DNA of 64,000 bases from Bacteroidales bacterium (lineage in GTDB: Bacteria > Bacteroidota > Bacteroidia > Bacteroidales > UBA932): assembly GCA_017469425.1 (NCBI GenBank), contig JAFUGJ010000036.1, forward strand, positions 124,001 through 188,000. The letters are read 5' to 3'. Below, one piece after another: positions 16,660 to 24,133 of the stretch. Within the stretch, counting starts at the first letter, position 1. Every line of letters begins with the position of its first letter. The position numbers and the translations under genes are program-made. The notes under the pieces were generated by a model. That model made no database searches and had not been told where the DNA came from. It saw only the letters and a list, made by a program, of their open reading frames with translations.

Positions 16660-17712
16660 TTAGAGGTTTAAATAGTTCGATTCTGCCATCTGCAGTTTGG
16701 CAAACATATTCCTTCTCATCTCCTCCGGCTCAACCAGCACAATGTTCTCCCCGAACGAAAGGAACTTCGAGTAAAGTTCAGGGTTGGGCCTGCATTCTAT
16801 CGAGAAGAAAGTCCAGTCCTTCAGCGAAGGATACTTTTGTCGGTATATCTCCTGAGAATCCTCGTCGAGTTCTATCTGCGTGCAATGCAGGTATTTAGTC
16901 TGCACATAAGGAAGCGATTTCTTACTCACGGCGAAATATAAATCCTGAATTTCCTCCTTCTCGTATAGTGTCACTCCAATTATTTCGTCAAAGCGTGCCT
17001 TGAGGTCCACCGGAGTAGGAATGTAGGGCTCATCGTCATTATACTCAAACTGACCGTCAATCCGGTCCAGAGGGAATGTTGCGATAAAATCCGACCTATA
17101 TGGATAGACCTCATCAGCCAGAGGCGTGCATAGGAGGAACCATCGGTCATTATACTGCTTGAGCTGGTAAGGGTACACTGTGTACTTCCTGGGTGCATAT
17201 CCAAAGACAGTGTATGTTATTGTAATGACCTTCTTCTTCGATATGGCCGAAAACAGTCGTCCGAGCAGTCCTTCCGATATTTGTAGTTCCTCGTTCTTGC
17301 TGAATGAAATGTAAGGTTGTTCGTCTGCTCGCTCCTTGAAGTCAAGTCTCTTCTTTAAAAGTTCAAGCCATGTAAAATTATCAAGGCCATCAAATTGACC
17401 AAGGCTTCGCAGGGCTTCTCGAAGTACTTCTTCCTCGTCTGCTGTCAATTCCTGAAAGAAAATGGGCGATGATTGATCTGCATAACGAACTGTTCCAAAC
17501 CGGCCTTTTTTGCGGTCAAGTTTTTTGTAGAAAGGTGCTTGTTCAAGAGCCAACAGGTCTTTCTGAATCATCCGTATAGAAAATGACTCTGGCAAATTAC
17601 ACTTACGGATGACTCTCTCACGAATCTCGCTGGTAGTATATGTTCTGTTCGGGTCGGCCAGCATTTCATCCATCACACGATAGCGGGCCATTGCATTTTT
17701 GCTTACGGGCAT
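16660..17712 (-). CDS. WYL-domain transcriptional regulator (probable island repressor)
   Basis: 350 residues. Residues ~1-85 are a winged helix-turn-helix (R-Y-R-V-M-D-E-M-L, then T-T-S-E-I-R-E-R-V and I-R-M-I-Q-K-D-L). A linker is followed by the WYL domain (~150-230) with I-T-Y-T-V-F-G, then Y-T-V-Y-P-Y-Q-L-K-Q-Y-N-D-R-W-F-L-L-C, and a C-terminal WCX-like domain. WYL regulators of this layout (BrxR, CapW) repress phage-defence operons by binding inverted repeats and are thought to respond to a ligand such as nucleic acid. This gene carries operator site 5 in its own promoter and is divergent from dnaB, which carries site 3, so autorepression plus control of the other four promoters is the simplest reading. 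ATG start at 17712 lies 22 nt after the -7 box. Confidence 0.88.
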   Translation of the reverse strand: MPVSKNAMARYRVMDEMLADPNRTYTTSEIRERVIRKCNLPESFSIRMIQKDLLALEQAPFYKKLDRKKGRFGTVRYADQSSPIFFQELTADEEEVLREALRSLGQFDGLDNFTWLELLKKRLDFKERADEQPYISFSKNEELQISEGLLGRLFSAISKKKVITITYTVFGYAPRKYTVYPYQLKQYNDRWFLLCTPLADEVYPYRSDFIATFPLDRIDGQFEYNDDEPYIPTPVDLKARFDEIIGVTLYEKEEIQDLYFAVSKKSLPYVQTKYLHCTQIELDEDSQEIYRQKYPSLKDWTFFSIECRPNPELYSKFLSFGENIVLVEPEEMRRNMFAKLQMAESNYLNL

Positions 17713-17734
17713 AACTTTATTCCTTTCAATGTTG

Positions 17735-17769
17735 CAAAGATAGAAATATAAAACGAAAACAATGTTCGT
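17735..17769 (-). promoter_or_regulatory. Island operator/promoter site 5 (WYL regulator autoregulation)
   Basis: On the minus strand the inverted repeat ACGAA-N7-TTCGT (17769-17753) is followed after 11 bp by TATCTTTG (17742-17735), a perfect -7 box, and the WYL start codon 22 nt later. It stands back to back with site 3 in the 197-bp divergent intergenic region. Confidence 0.75.
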
Positions 17770-17852
17770 CCAAAATCGTTCTATTATGTCATATCAAAGT
17801 GGCAGGATTTGCCTATTCAGCAGAGGACGCAAAGTGAATTAATATTACTCTC

Positions 17853-17887
17853 GCGAACAACCAGTTCGTCCTGATGGTATTATTTTG
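17853..17887 (+). promoter_or_regulatory. Island operator/promoter site 3 (dnaB-mreB pair)
   Basis: Inverted repeat GCGAAC-AACCA-GTTCG (17853-17868), 11 bp, then TTATTTTG (17880-17887), one base off the -7 consensus. The DnaB ATG at 17910 follows 22 nt later, which decides against the ATG at 17874 that lies inside the promoter. Confidence 0.75.
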
Positions 17888-17909
17888 CATCGGATTAAGC
17901 AATAAAAAC

Positions 17910-19412
17910 ATGACGAAAGAATATAGGACGAAAAGGAAATCCGACCCTGACGTCGTTGCTGCTGCGGCCTCCGAGATAGGGAACATACCGCCGTCCGCCC
18001 CAGAGGTGGAAGAGGCGGTCATCGGTGCTATGATGCTGGATGAGGACTGTATCTTCCAGGCATTTGAGAACCTCACAGCGAAAAGTTTCTACAATCCGCG
18101 CCTCCGCCTCATATGGGAGGCGATGGAGAGGCTCTACGCCAAGAGGTCTGCGATAGACCTAACGACGGTAGCGGAACAGTTGCGTGAGGACGGCACGCTG
18201 GAGGAGGTAGGCGGTGCCGCGGCCCTGGCAGGCCTCACGGAGAAGATTGGATCCGCCGCGAATGTGGAGTTCTACATACGGGTCCTTCAGCAGAAAACTA
18301 TACAGAGGTGTATCATCGAGGCCTCCTACGGTATACTTCGCAACGCCTTCGATCCTACCTTCGAGGTGGACCGACTCATCACTGAGTCGCAGGAGAAGAT
18401 ATACAAAGCGGCACAGGGCCCGATAAAGAAAGACTTCGTGCAAGTGGGCGACGCAGTGAACCGTTCTCTGGAAAGGATAGCGAGCATGCAGGAGAAGGAG
18501 GGTCTCACCGGGGTGCCGTCGGGTTTCCCGACACTGGATGCTTTCACAATGGGGTGGCAAGCTGGAAATCTTATCGTAATCGGAGCGCGCCCGTCCGTGG
18601 GGAAGACCGCTTTCGCGTTGAACATGGCACGAAACGCCGCCGTGGACTTCGGCCGCCCAACGGCGTTCTTCTCCCTGGAAATGAACGACATCGAGTTGGC
18701 GGACCGCCTCGTGGCAGCCGAGTCAGGCTTACCCTCTGACAAGTTAAAGGCCCGTATGCGCCTCACCGACAGCGAATGGAACCACCTTGAGAGCATTCTG
18801 ACACGCCTTGTGAAAGCTCCGTTGTACATCGACGAGACATCTGCCCTGCACATCACCGAGTTCAAGGCGAAGGCGCTGCGCCTCAAGCGCGAGAAGAACA
18901 TAGAAATCATCTTCTTGGACTACATCCAGCTAATGGAGGCCACGGTGAACACATTCGGCGGGGCCGGGCAGGTGCAGAAGATAACGGAAATATCCAAACA
19001 GTTGAAAGCCACCGCGAAGGAACTAGGCATACCCATCATTGCCCTCTCGCAGTTGAACCGCAACCCTATGGGTAGGCTTGGCAGCAACGGGCGGCCCATC
19101 CTCAGCGACCTCAAGGACTCCGGGTCCATCGAGCAGGATGCGGACATGGTGCTCTTCGTGCACCGCCCTGGGATGTACGGACTGGACGACAGCCCGGAGG
19201 CCTACTCGAAGGCGGAGATAATAATAGCTAAACACCGTGCTGGGAAGATAGGCAACATAGAGATGAACTTCAACGGCGATCAAGTGCGTTTCATTGACAT
19301 GGCGAACTCGCTTTCGAACTACGCCGAGAGGATGAACGCCCCGCAGCCTGAAGCGCAGGGCTTCGACCCCTTTGCCTGGAAAGGTGACAAGACCTACAGC
19401 CCGGATTTTTGA
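17910..19412 (+). CDS. DnaB-type replicative helicase paralogue in the accessory island
   Basis: 500 residues, full-length DnaB architecture: N-terminal helical domain (E-E-A-V-I-G-A-M-M-L-D onward, ~30-135), linker, and RecA-like C-terminal domain with Walker A G225-A-R-P-S-V-G-K-T, F-F-S-L-E-M, I-F-L-D-Y-I-Q-L-M Walker B, S-Q-L-N-R and the D-L-K-D-S-G-S-I-E-Q-D-A-D arginine-finger region. All catalytic motifs look intact, so it should be an active hexameric 5'-3' helicase. It lies under the WYL-associated operator (site 3) and is followed 10 nt later by an mreB paralogue, an arrangement unlike a normal dnaB locus. Whether the genome has another dnaB cannot be seen here, but the island context makes it likely. 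The start at 17910 follows from promoter position. Confidence 0.9.
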   Translation: MTKEYRTKRKSDPDVVAAAASEIGNIPPSAPEVEEAVIGAMMLDEDCIFQAFENLTAKSFYNPRLRLIWEAMERLYAKRSAIDLTTVAEQLREDGTLEEVGGAAALAGLTEKIGSAANVEFYIRVLQQKTIQRCIIEASYGILRNAFDPTFEVDRLITESQEKIYKAAQGPIKKDFVQVGDAVNRSLERIASMQEKEGLTGVPSGFPTLDAFTMGWQAGNLIVIGARPSVGKTAFALNMARNAAVDFGRPTAFFSLEMNDIELADRLVAAESGLPSDKLKARMRLTDSEWNHLESILTRLVKAPLYIDETSALHITEFKAKALRLKREKNIEIIFLDYIQLMEATVNTFGGAGQVQKITEISKQLKATAKELGIPIIALSQLNRNPMGRLGSNGRPILSDLKDSGSIEQDADMVLFVHRPGMYGLDDSPEAYSKAEIIIAKHRAGKIGNIEMNFNGDQVRFIDMANSLSNYAERMNAPQPEAQGFDPFAWKGDKTYSPDF

Positions 19413-19422
19413 CAATAAAGTC

Positions 19423-20478
19423 ATGTGGAAAAAAGACAGAAAACAAAACCAGGGCATGGCACTCTTCAAGCAGGAACTTGCAATAGACCTCGGTACGGCA
19501 AATACGGTCATCTGGAAGGATGGGAAGATCGTCCTCGACGAGCCGAGTATCATAGCGTTCGAGGCAGTGACCATGAACAAGGTGGCAATCGGCCGCCCGG
19601 CACAGATGATTGAGGAACACAACAACCCGCGCATCTTCACTATCAGGCCCCTTATGAACGGGGTCATCGCAGACTACGACGCAGCAGAGAAAATGCCGGA
19701 GTCGTTCATTATCAATGCTCTTGGAGGCAAGCGCAGGCTTTTCCACCCGGCGTTGAAGATAGTGATTGGCATCCCGGGTGGGAGTACTCCGGTAGATATG
19801 CGATCCATCCGCGATTCATCGGCCCACGCTGGAGCACACGACCTCTTCATGATTTACGAACCAATGGCATCCGCCATAGGCGTAGGGATAGATGTCCTGC
19901 AGCCTAACGGCAACATGATAGTGGATATAGGCGGAGGAACTACCGAGATAGCGGTCATCTCGCTCGGCGGCATTGTGGAATCATCCAGCATACACATAGC
20001 GGGAAACGAACTCACCACCGACATTGTGGATTATCTTGCACAACAATATAACATTAACATCGGACGCACCACCGCGGAGCAGATAAAGTGCAACATCGGG
20101 TCGGTGCTCACGAAACTCCCCGCTGAGGAGGAACCAACACCTTTCAATGTTGTAGGGAAGAACCTTGTAACAGCTCACCCAGCTGAAGCTGCCATCACTT
20201 ATGACGAGATCTCCCGCTGCATCGACAAGACAATAACTAAGATTGAAAGCGAGATACACAAGGTTCTCCAGAGAACACCTCCGGAGCTTTATTCGAACAT
20301 CGTACAGAACGACATTTGGCTCGCCGGAGGTGGTTCCTTGCTGAGAGGCATAGCACAGCGTTTCAGCGAGAAGGTGAACATCCAGTTTCGCGTGGCGGAA
20401 GACCCGCTGAAAGCTGTCGTGCGCGGAACAGCAAAGGCCCTTTGCGAATCAGAGACGGCACCGTACCTCATGAGATAG
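19423..20478 (+). CDS. MreB-type actin homologue paralogue in the accessory island
   Basis: 351 residues from ATG 19423; starting at the ATG 19456 instead would give 340, the usual MreB length, so the first 11 residues are uncertain. Visible motifs: phosphate-1 D-L-G-T-A-N-T, connect-1 region, phosphate-2 D-I-G-G-G-T-T-E-I, and adenosine motif A-G-G-G-S-L-L-R-G. These are the actin-fold ATPase signatures of a filament-forming MreB. Normal mreB genes are followed by mreC/mreD; here it follows dnaB by 10 nt under the same operator, so it is a second copy with another job. Backup or decoy copies of phage-targeted host proteins, or structural parts of a defence assembly, are possible roles; both are inference. 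Confidence 0.87.
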   Translation: MWKKDRKQNQGMALFKQELAIDLGTANTVIWKDGKIVLDEPSIIAFEAVTMNKVAIGRPAQMIEEHNNPRIFTIRPLMNGVIADYDAAEKMPESFIINALGGKRRLFHPALKIVIGIPGGSTPVDMRSIRDSSAHAGAHDLFMIYEPMASAIGVGIDVLQPNGNMIVDIGGGTTEIAVISLGGIVESSSIHIAGNELTTDIVDYLAQQYNINIGRTTAEQIKCNIGSVLTKLPAEEEPTPFNVVGKNLVTAHPAEAAITYDEISRCIDKTITKIESEIHKVLQRTPPELYSNIVQNDIWLAGGGSLLRGIAQRFSEKVNIQFRVAEDPLKAVVRGTAKALCESETAPYLMR

Positions 20479-20628
20479 AAAGACAGTACATACAAACACA
20501 AGCGCTCATTGACATACCGGAGGGGGCGTTTTGACTTCCGTACATCACGCCTGACGGATATCCAAGTGCTTTTTATTAACTGAAACGAGGACCTGTCGTA
20601 CTAAATTGGCATAACAATTATACTAATC
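20479..20628. other. Intergenic gap after mreB
   Basis: No gene. AAGCGCTC near 20500 can pair with GGGCGTT near 20525, with wobble pairs and a long loop, followed by TTTTG; this is a weak terminator candidate. No -7 match is obvious for the following lipoprotein gene, and no island operator is present. Confidence 0.35.
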
Positions 20629-21852
20629 ATGAAAAACCTATATTTAATAGCTTTTGCAACCGCTTCAGCACTGATTTGTCTTTCGTGCGAGCATCCTAAA
20701 AAGAAGATAATTACGCCTGTAAAAGAAATAGAGCAGAAGAAAGGTGTTGTATCAATTTCTGATATGCTTACCATCGCTTCCGGAGATTCAATAATGATTT
20801 CCCGGCAGCATCTAACATCATGTGATGGATTCGATCACGCGTTTGGATATGATAAAGATTTCGAGGGCTATTACGAAGAGGCTACCAAACCGGAAGAAAC
20901 CTTTTATTTCCCGGCTCCGGAACTAAGGGCAAAGAATCCGTCTTTGGTGGCAGCGGTACAACAATCGTGGAACTATGCTTCAGTTTACAATAGAGTAATA
21001 CATGCGTATGAACTCTTCAAGCGAGCATCGACCGATTTTGATTCAGAAGAGGAGAAGGAGCAATTCGACACATTGGCCTTTCTCAAAAAGTACGCCCTCC
21101 GTTTTTCAGATCAGTTCCTAACCAGAGCATTTCCAAACGCAGATACCAGAAAAGAAATAAAGAAGTTGCTTGCCGCCTTCATGGACTTTGACGGGAATGA
21201 TAGTGAAAACGCACCTATTACGAAGGCTCTAAAACACTATTCTGATTACTATAATACTCTTCCACGGGCCGCAGGCAAGGAAGTGATAGACCACTTCGAA
21301 AAAGACTTTTGGCCCTGGTACGACAAGGCACAGTTCATTCCTGAAGTAGACAGTTTGATAACAATGCATCTGAAAGGAACCAAGCGCCGGAGTTTAAGCG
21401 ATGAAGAATATGACTATTTCAATAAAATAGTTGCCAGCAATACGGACATTGACAAGAGGGCTATTCTTGCTTTGGAATTAGCCAGGTTCGACTGTTGTGA
21501 TGGAGCCTTATTTCTCGGGGACATAATTGAATCCCGCCAATATACACGATATCTTCTCGAGTGCTGGATTTCATGGAGAGCAAGTGCACAAGCCACTCAC
21601 AGTCCTTCATCAATGACCATCATCCCCAACAATTACTTCGATAAAGTCCGGGTTATTTGTATTGACACTATGCTACGACACGCAATCGAGCACAACGACA
21701 CAAACGCTCTATGCCTACTCCAAAATCTAATCGTTTGTCAGGTTCTTCATCGCCAAGCTGCTATCTCAGGCAACGAAAGCATGGTTATTAGAATGAATCT
21801 CGACTACAACTGGTTTATACATCCTCGGCTTCTAAAAGCCATGCAAGAATAA
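20629..21852 (+). CDS. Uncharacterised lipoprotein in the accessory island
   Basis: 407 residues. The N-terminal signal ends in lipobox L-S-C20, so the protein should be lipidated and exported. The rest is soluble, rich in helices with charged surface (for example E-E-E-K-E-Q-F-D and K-G-T-K-R-R-S-L-S-D-E-E), with no repeats, transmembrane segments or catalytic motifs that I recognise. It has AT-richer, distinct composition compared with core genes. It lies between the regulon genes and the AbiE pair but carries no operator, so it may be cargo unrelated to the regulon. Confidence 0.7.
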   Translation: MKNLYLIAFATASALICLSCEHPKKKIITPVKEIEQKKGVVSISDMLTIASGDSIMISRQHLTSCDGFDHAFGYDKDFEGYYEEATKPEETFYFPAPELRAKNPSLVAAVQQSWNYASVYNRVIHAYELFKRASTDFDSEEEKEQFDTLAFLKKYALRFSDQFLTRAFPNADTRKEIKKLLAAFMDFDGNDSENAPITKALKHYSDYYNTLPRAAGKEVIDHFEKDFWPWYDKAQFIPEVDSLITMHLKGTKRRSLSDEEYDYFNKIVASNTDIDKRAILALELARFDCCDGALFLGDIIESRQYTRYLLECWISWRASAQATHSPSSMTIIPNNYFDKVRVICIDTMLRHAIEHNDTNALCLLQNLIVCQVLHRQAAISGNESMVIRMNLDYNWFIHPRLLKAMQE

Positions 21853-22068
21853 GGAACAACTCACTGGCACGGTTCTGGGGCAAAGATGACATTCCCTCCA
21901 ACGGGCTCAACTGGATCTGCGGCTGCTGGACCGCCACCATCCTCTTTTTGTAGGTGGTGAAGATTGTTCTATCCGTCTCGTTCCCTCGGCTGTGCTGGAT
22001 TTTAGCGAAAGTTTATATGTTATTCCGGAACAGTCCGAGCCTTCGAACCCGTGCATCACTTAAATACA
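21853..22068. other. Gap between lipoprotein and AbiE genes with a decayed reading frame
   Basis: No complete gene. A short plus-strand frame reads A-R-F-W-G-K-D-D-I-P-S-N-G-L-N-W before a stop at ~21952 and has no start; it resembles the end of a larger gene but I cannot name it. The remainder is featureless up to the AbiE operator. Confidence 0.3.
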
Positions 22069-22112
22069 TTTGTCAAATAATTAGATTTTTTGACAAAATT
22101 GTTTTATATTTG
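22069..22112 (+). promoter_or_regulatory. AbiE promoter with inverted-repeat operator
   Basis: TTTGTCAAA (22069-22077) and TTTGACAAA (22089-22097) are exact inverted copies 11 bp apart. They lie directly upstream of TATATTTG (22105-22112), a perfect -7 box, which ends four bases before the first ATG of the antitoxin gene. AbiEi antitoxins are known to repress their own operon by binding inverted repeats, so this is the likely operator. It differs from the CGAAC operators of the neighbouring regulon. Confidence 0.7.
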
Positions 22113-22116
22113 CACC

Positions 22117-22836
22117 ATGATGTTGACCGCCAGAATAATATCCACCATAGGCAGTCATCCGGAAGGCTTTGCATCCTCAGACCTGATGACCCTTTTAAGG
22201 GAAGAATTCCACTTCCCTGAGAGCAGTTCGTTCACCATCGTCAGCCGCCTCGTAAGAGAAGGCCGAATCCGGAAGGAAGGCCACCTGCTCTACCCGGCCA
22301 GCGGTTTCAAGCCAATCTTTCACATCATCCCGGATGAAAAGGTGCGCAATCTGTATAAGGGCCTTAAAGTTGCACTTCCGTTTACCCAAATCAGTATCTG
22401 GCAAACAGACGCCATCCTGCCCCTGATGCACGACATTCCCAACATCCGTCTCACCCTCGTAGGAACGGAACGCCTTGCTGTCGGTTCTGTTTCCGATGCT
22501 CTCGAAAACCTGACGGATTCGCTTATCCTCCAGGATTCAGAGAAAAGTCTGCTTTCCCGGCTTGCTCCCGGCAGGGAACTGGTTGTGGTCACGCCTCAGG
22601 TGAGCCAGGCACCGGTCGAGGTCGCGGATGGCGTCACCGTTCCCACTCTTGAAAAGCTACTTGTCGATATCCTGTGTGACAACGCCCTCCATGCCCTTAC
22701 CGGCTCGGAGGCTTATTCTATCTATGCGACGGCATACAGCCGGTATGCCATCAGTCAGAAAACCCTTCTCCGCTACGCCGGGCGTAGAAACCGGACAGAA
22801 GAAGTCAATGCAATACTGAACGAGATTAAACCATGA
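22117..22836 (+). CDS. AbiEi-type antitoxin / transcriptional repressor (DUF6577-like)
   Basis: 239 residues from ATG 22117 (a second ATG follows at once). N-terminal winged helix (~1-65) with G-F-A-S-S-D-L-M-T-L-L and S-R-L-V-R-E-G-R-I-R-K, typical of AbiEi antitoxins, then a C-terminal domain (~75-239) containing L-P-F-T-Q-I-S-I-W-Q-T. In type IV AbiE systems this protein counters the nucleotidyltransferase toxin without binding it and represses the operon. The toxin gene follows with a 4-nt ATGA overlap. An earlier TTG at 22090 in frame lies upstream of the -7 box and cannot be the start. The message is probably leaderless. Confidence 0.87.
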   Translation: MMLTARIISTIGSHPEGFASSDLMTLLREEFHFPESSSFTIVSRLVREGRIRKEGHLLYPASGFKPIFHIIPDEKVRNLYKGLKVALPFTQISIWQTDAILPLMHDIPNIRLTLVGTERLAVGSVSDALENLTDSLILQDSEKSLLSRLAPGRELVVVTPQVSQAPVEVADGVTVPTLEKLLVDILCDNALHALTGSEAYSIYATAYSRYAISQKTLLRYAGRRNRTEEVNAILNEIKP

Positions 22837-23900
22837 TATCACCCGAAAGCCGAAACCTTGAATGGATAGAAAAAGCGGCGGCAGATAACCATGCCACCAA
22901 CCTCATATTGGTAGAAAAGGTTATCCGTGCCTTCTCCCTGCTGGAAGCCCTGGCCCGTTCCGGGTGCCCCTTCATTTTCAAAGGGGGTTCCTCCCTGATG
23001 CTCCACTTTGGCAGCAGCCGACGCCTGAGCATAGACATTGATATCATTTGCCCTCCCGGGACGAATGTCGAAAAGTATTGGGAACAGTACTCCGGTGACT
23101 ATGGCTTTACCATGGTGGAGGCCGTGGACCGCATTTATCGTAGCGATGTCCCCAAGACCCACGCCAAATGCCACTACCTTGTCTCCTACAAGACCAGCAC
23201 GGATATGGACACCATTCTTCTCGATGTCCTCACGGAAGAAAACAACTACCACGCCGTAGAGAGCCTACCTATCAAAAGCCCTTTCCTCAAAACGGAAGGC
23301 CCGGACATACTGGTGAAGGTTCCATGCAAGGCCGACCTACTTGGTGACAAACTCACCGCCTTTGCCCCGCACACCACCGGCATTCCCTTCTACAAAGGAA
23401 CGCGCAACTGCTCCATGGAAATCATGAAACAGATGTACGACATCGCTTCTCTTCTGGACGCCACCGATGACCTCACCTGGACCAGTGAAACCTACCGCCG
23501 TCTGGGCGCACTGGAAATGGAATACCGCAGGATGGAGGGCCGAAACATCCGTGCCGTTGCCGAAGACACCATAGCCACAGCCCTGTGCATCTCCACCAAC
23601 GGATACGGCCACGAGGACGACTTCCGCTTTTATTCCGACGGCATCACCCGAGTGCGCAACTTCATACACAGCGAGCGCTATAATATGATTGGTGCCGTCA
23701 GGGATGCTTCCAAAGCCGCCTACGCCGCCGCATGCGCCCTCAACAACATAGCCCAGCCGGAGCGGTACAATCCAGCAGATGCAGGGGCCCTCGCGTCGGC
23801 ACGCATCCCCTCCTCCTTCTCATCCCGCCTGAATCTACTTAAAATTCAAAACCCAGAGGCCTTCTTCTATTGGCTAAAGACTTCGGAAGTCTTAAAGTAG
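22833..23900 (+). CDS. AbiEii/AbiGii nucleotidyltransferase toxin
   Basis: 355 residues. The nucleotidyltransferase signature reads K50-G-G-S-S-L, then R-R-L-S-I-D68-I-D70-I, matching the GS-x10-DxD core of pol-beta-like transferases, with a later conserved L-G-D-K-L-T-A-F-A-P segment. AbiEii toxins stop growth and abort phage infection; related MenT toxins add nucleotides to tRNA acceptor ends. The ATGA overlap with the antitoxin gene ensures coupled translation. Composition is nearer to the core genome than that of the ATPase pair, suggesting a separate acquisition. It is the last gene of the accessory island; the right 84-bp repeat follows ~85 bp later. Confidence 0.9.
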   Translation: MISPESRNLEWIEKAAADNHATNLILVEKVIRAFSLLEALARSGCPFIFKGGSSLMLHFGSSRRLSIDIDIICPPGTNVEKYWEQYSGDYGFTMVEAVDRIYRSDVPKTHAKCHYLVSYKTSTDMDTILLDVLTEENNYHAVESLPIKSPFLKTEGPDILVKVPCKADLLGDKLTAFAPHTTGIPFYKGTRNCSMEIMKQMYDIASLLDATDDLTWTSETYRRLGALEMEYRRMEGRNIRAVAEDTIATALCISTNGYGHEDDFRFYSDGITRVRNFIHSERYNMIGAVRDASKAAYAAACALNNIAQPERYNPADAGALASARIPSSFSSRLNLLKIQNPEAFFYWLKTSEVLK

Positions 23901-23985
23901 TCCAACCGGAGCATATCTTTCGCGCACCATCCGTCAGGTCGCCTTGGCGTATGGAAACCAACTAAGATTCGTCGGCATTACCATT

Positions 23986-24069
23986 ATATTGATAATCAAT
24001 AAATTACCTGCAAACTATCGCCAAATTCGAGCGATAGTTTATAAGTAACCCGCTAATAATCAAGCATTT
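23986..24069 (+). repeat. 84-bp direct repeat, right copy (palindromic core)
   Basis: Partner of 10780-10863 in the same orientation. The core inverted repeat is AACTATCGC (24013-24021) with GCGATAGTT (24031-24039) around an AATTCG-containing centre. It lies between abiEii and the 3' end of uvrD, at the island's right edge. Confidence 0.7.
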
Positions 24070-24133
24070 AATCCTTCGCAACAACTTCACGACAAAGTTC
24101 CCCCGTCGCAATGAAGCAAACTATCAGCGGCTG

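Noticed and set aside
10780..24069. Calling the repeat-bracketed segment an integrative element or transposon
   Set aside because: No integrase, transposase, relaxase or phage structural gene is present, and the repeats are only ~80% alike, so mobility is not supported beyond a hypothesis.
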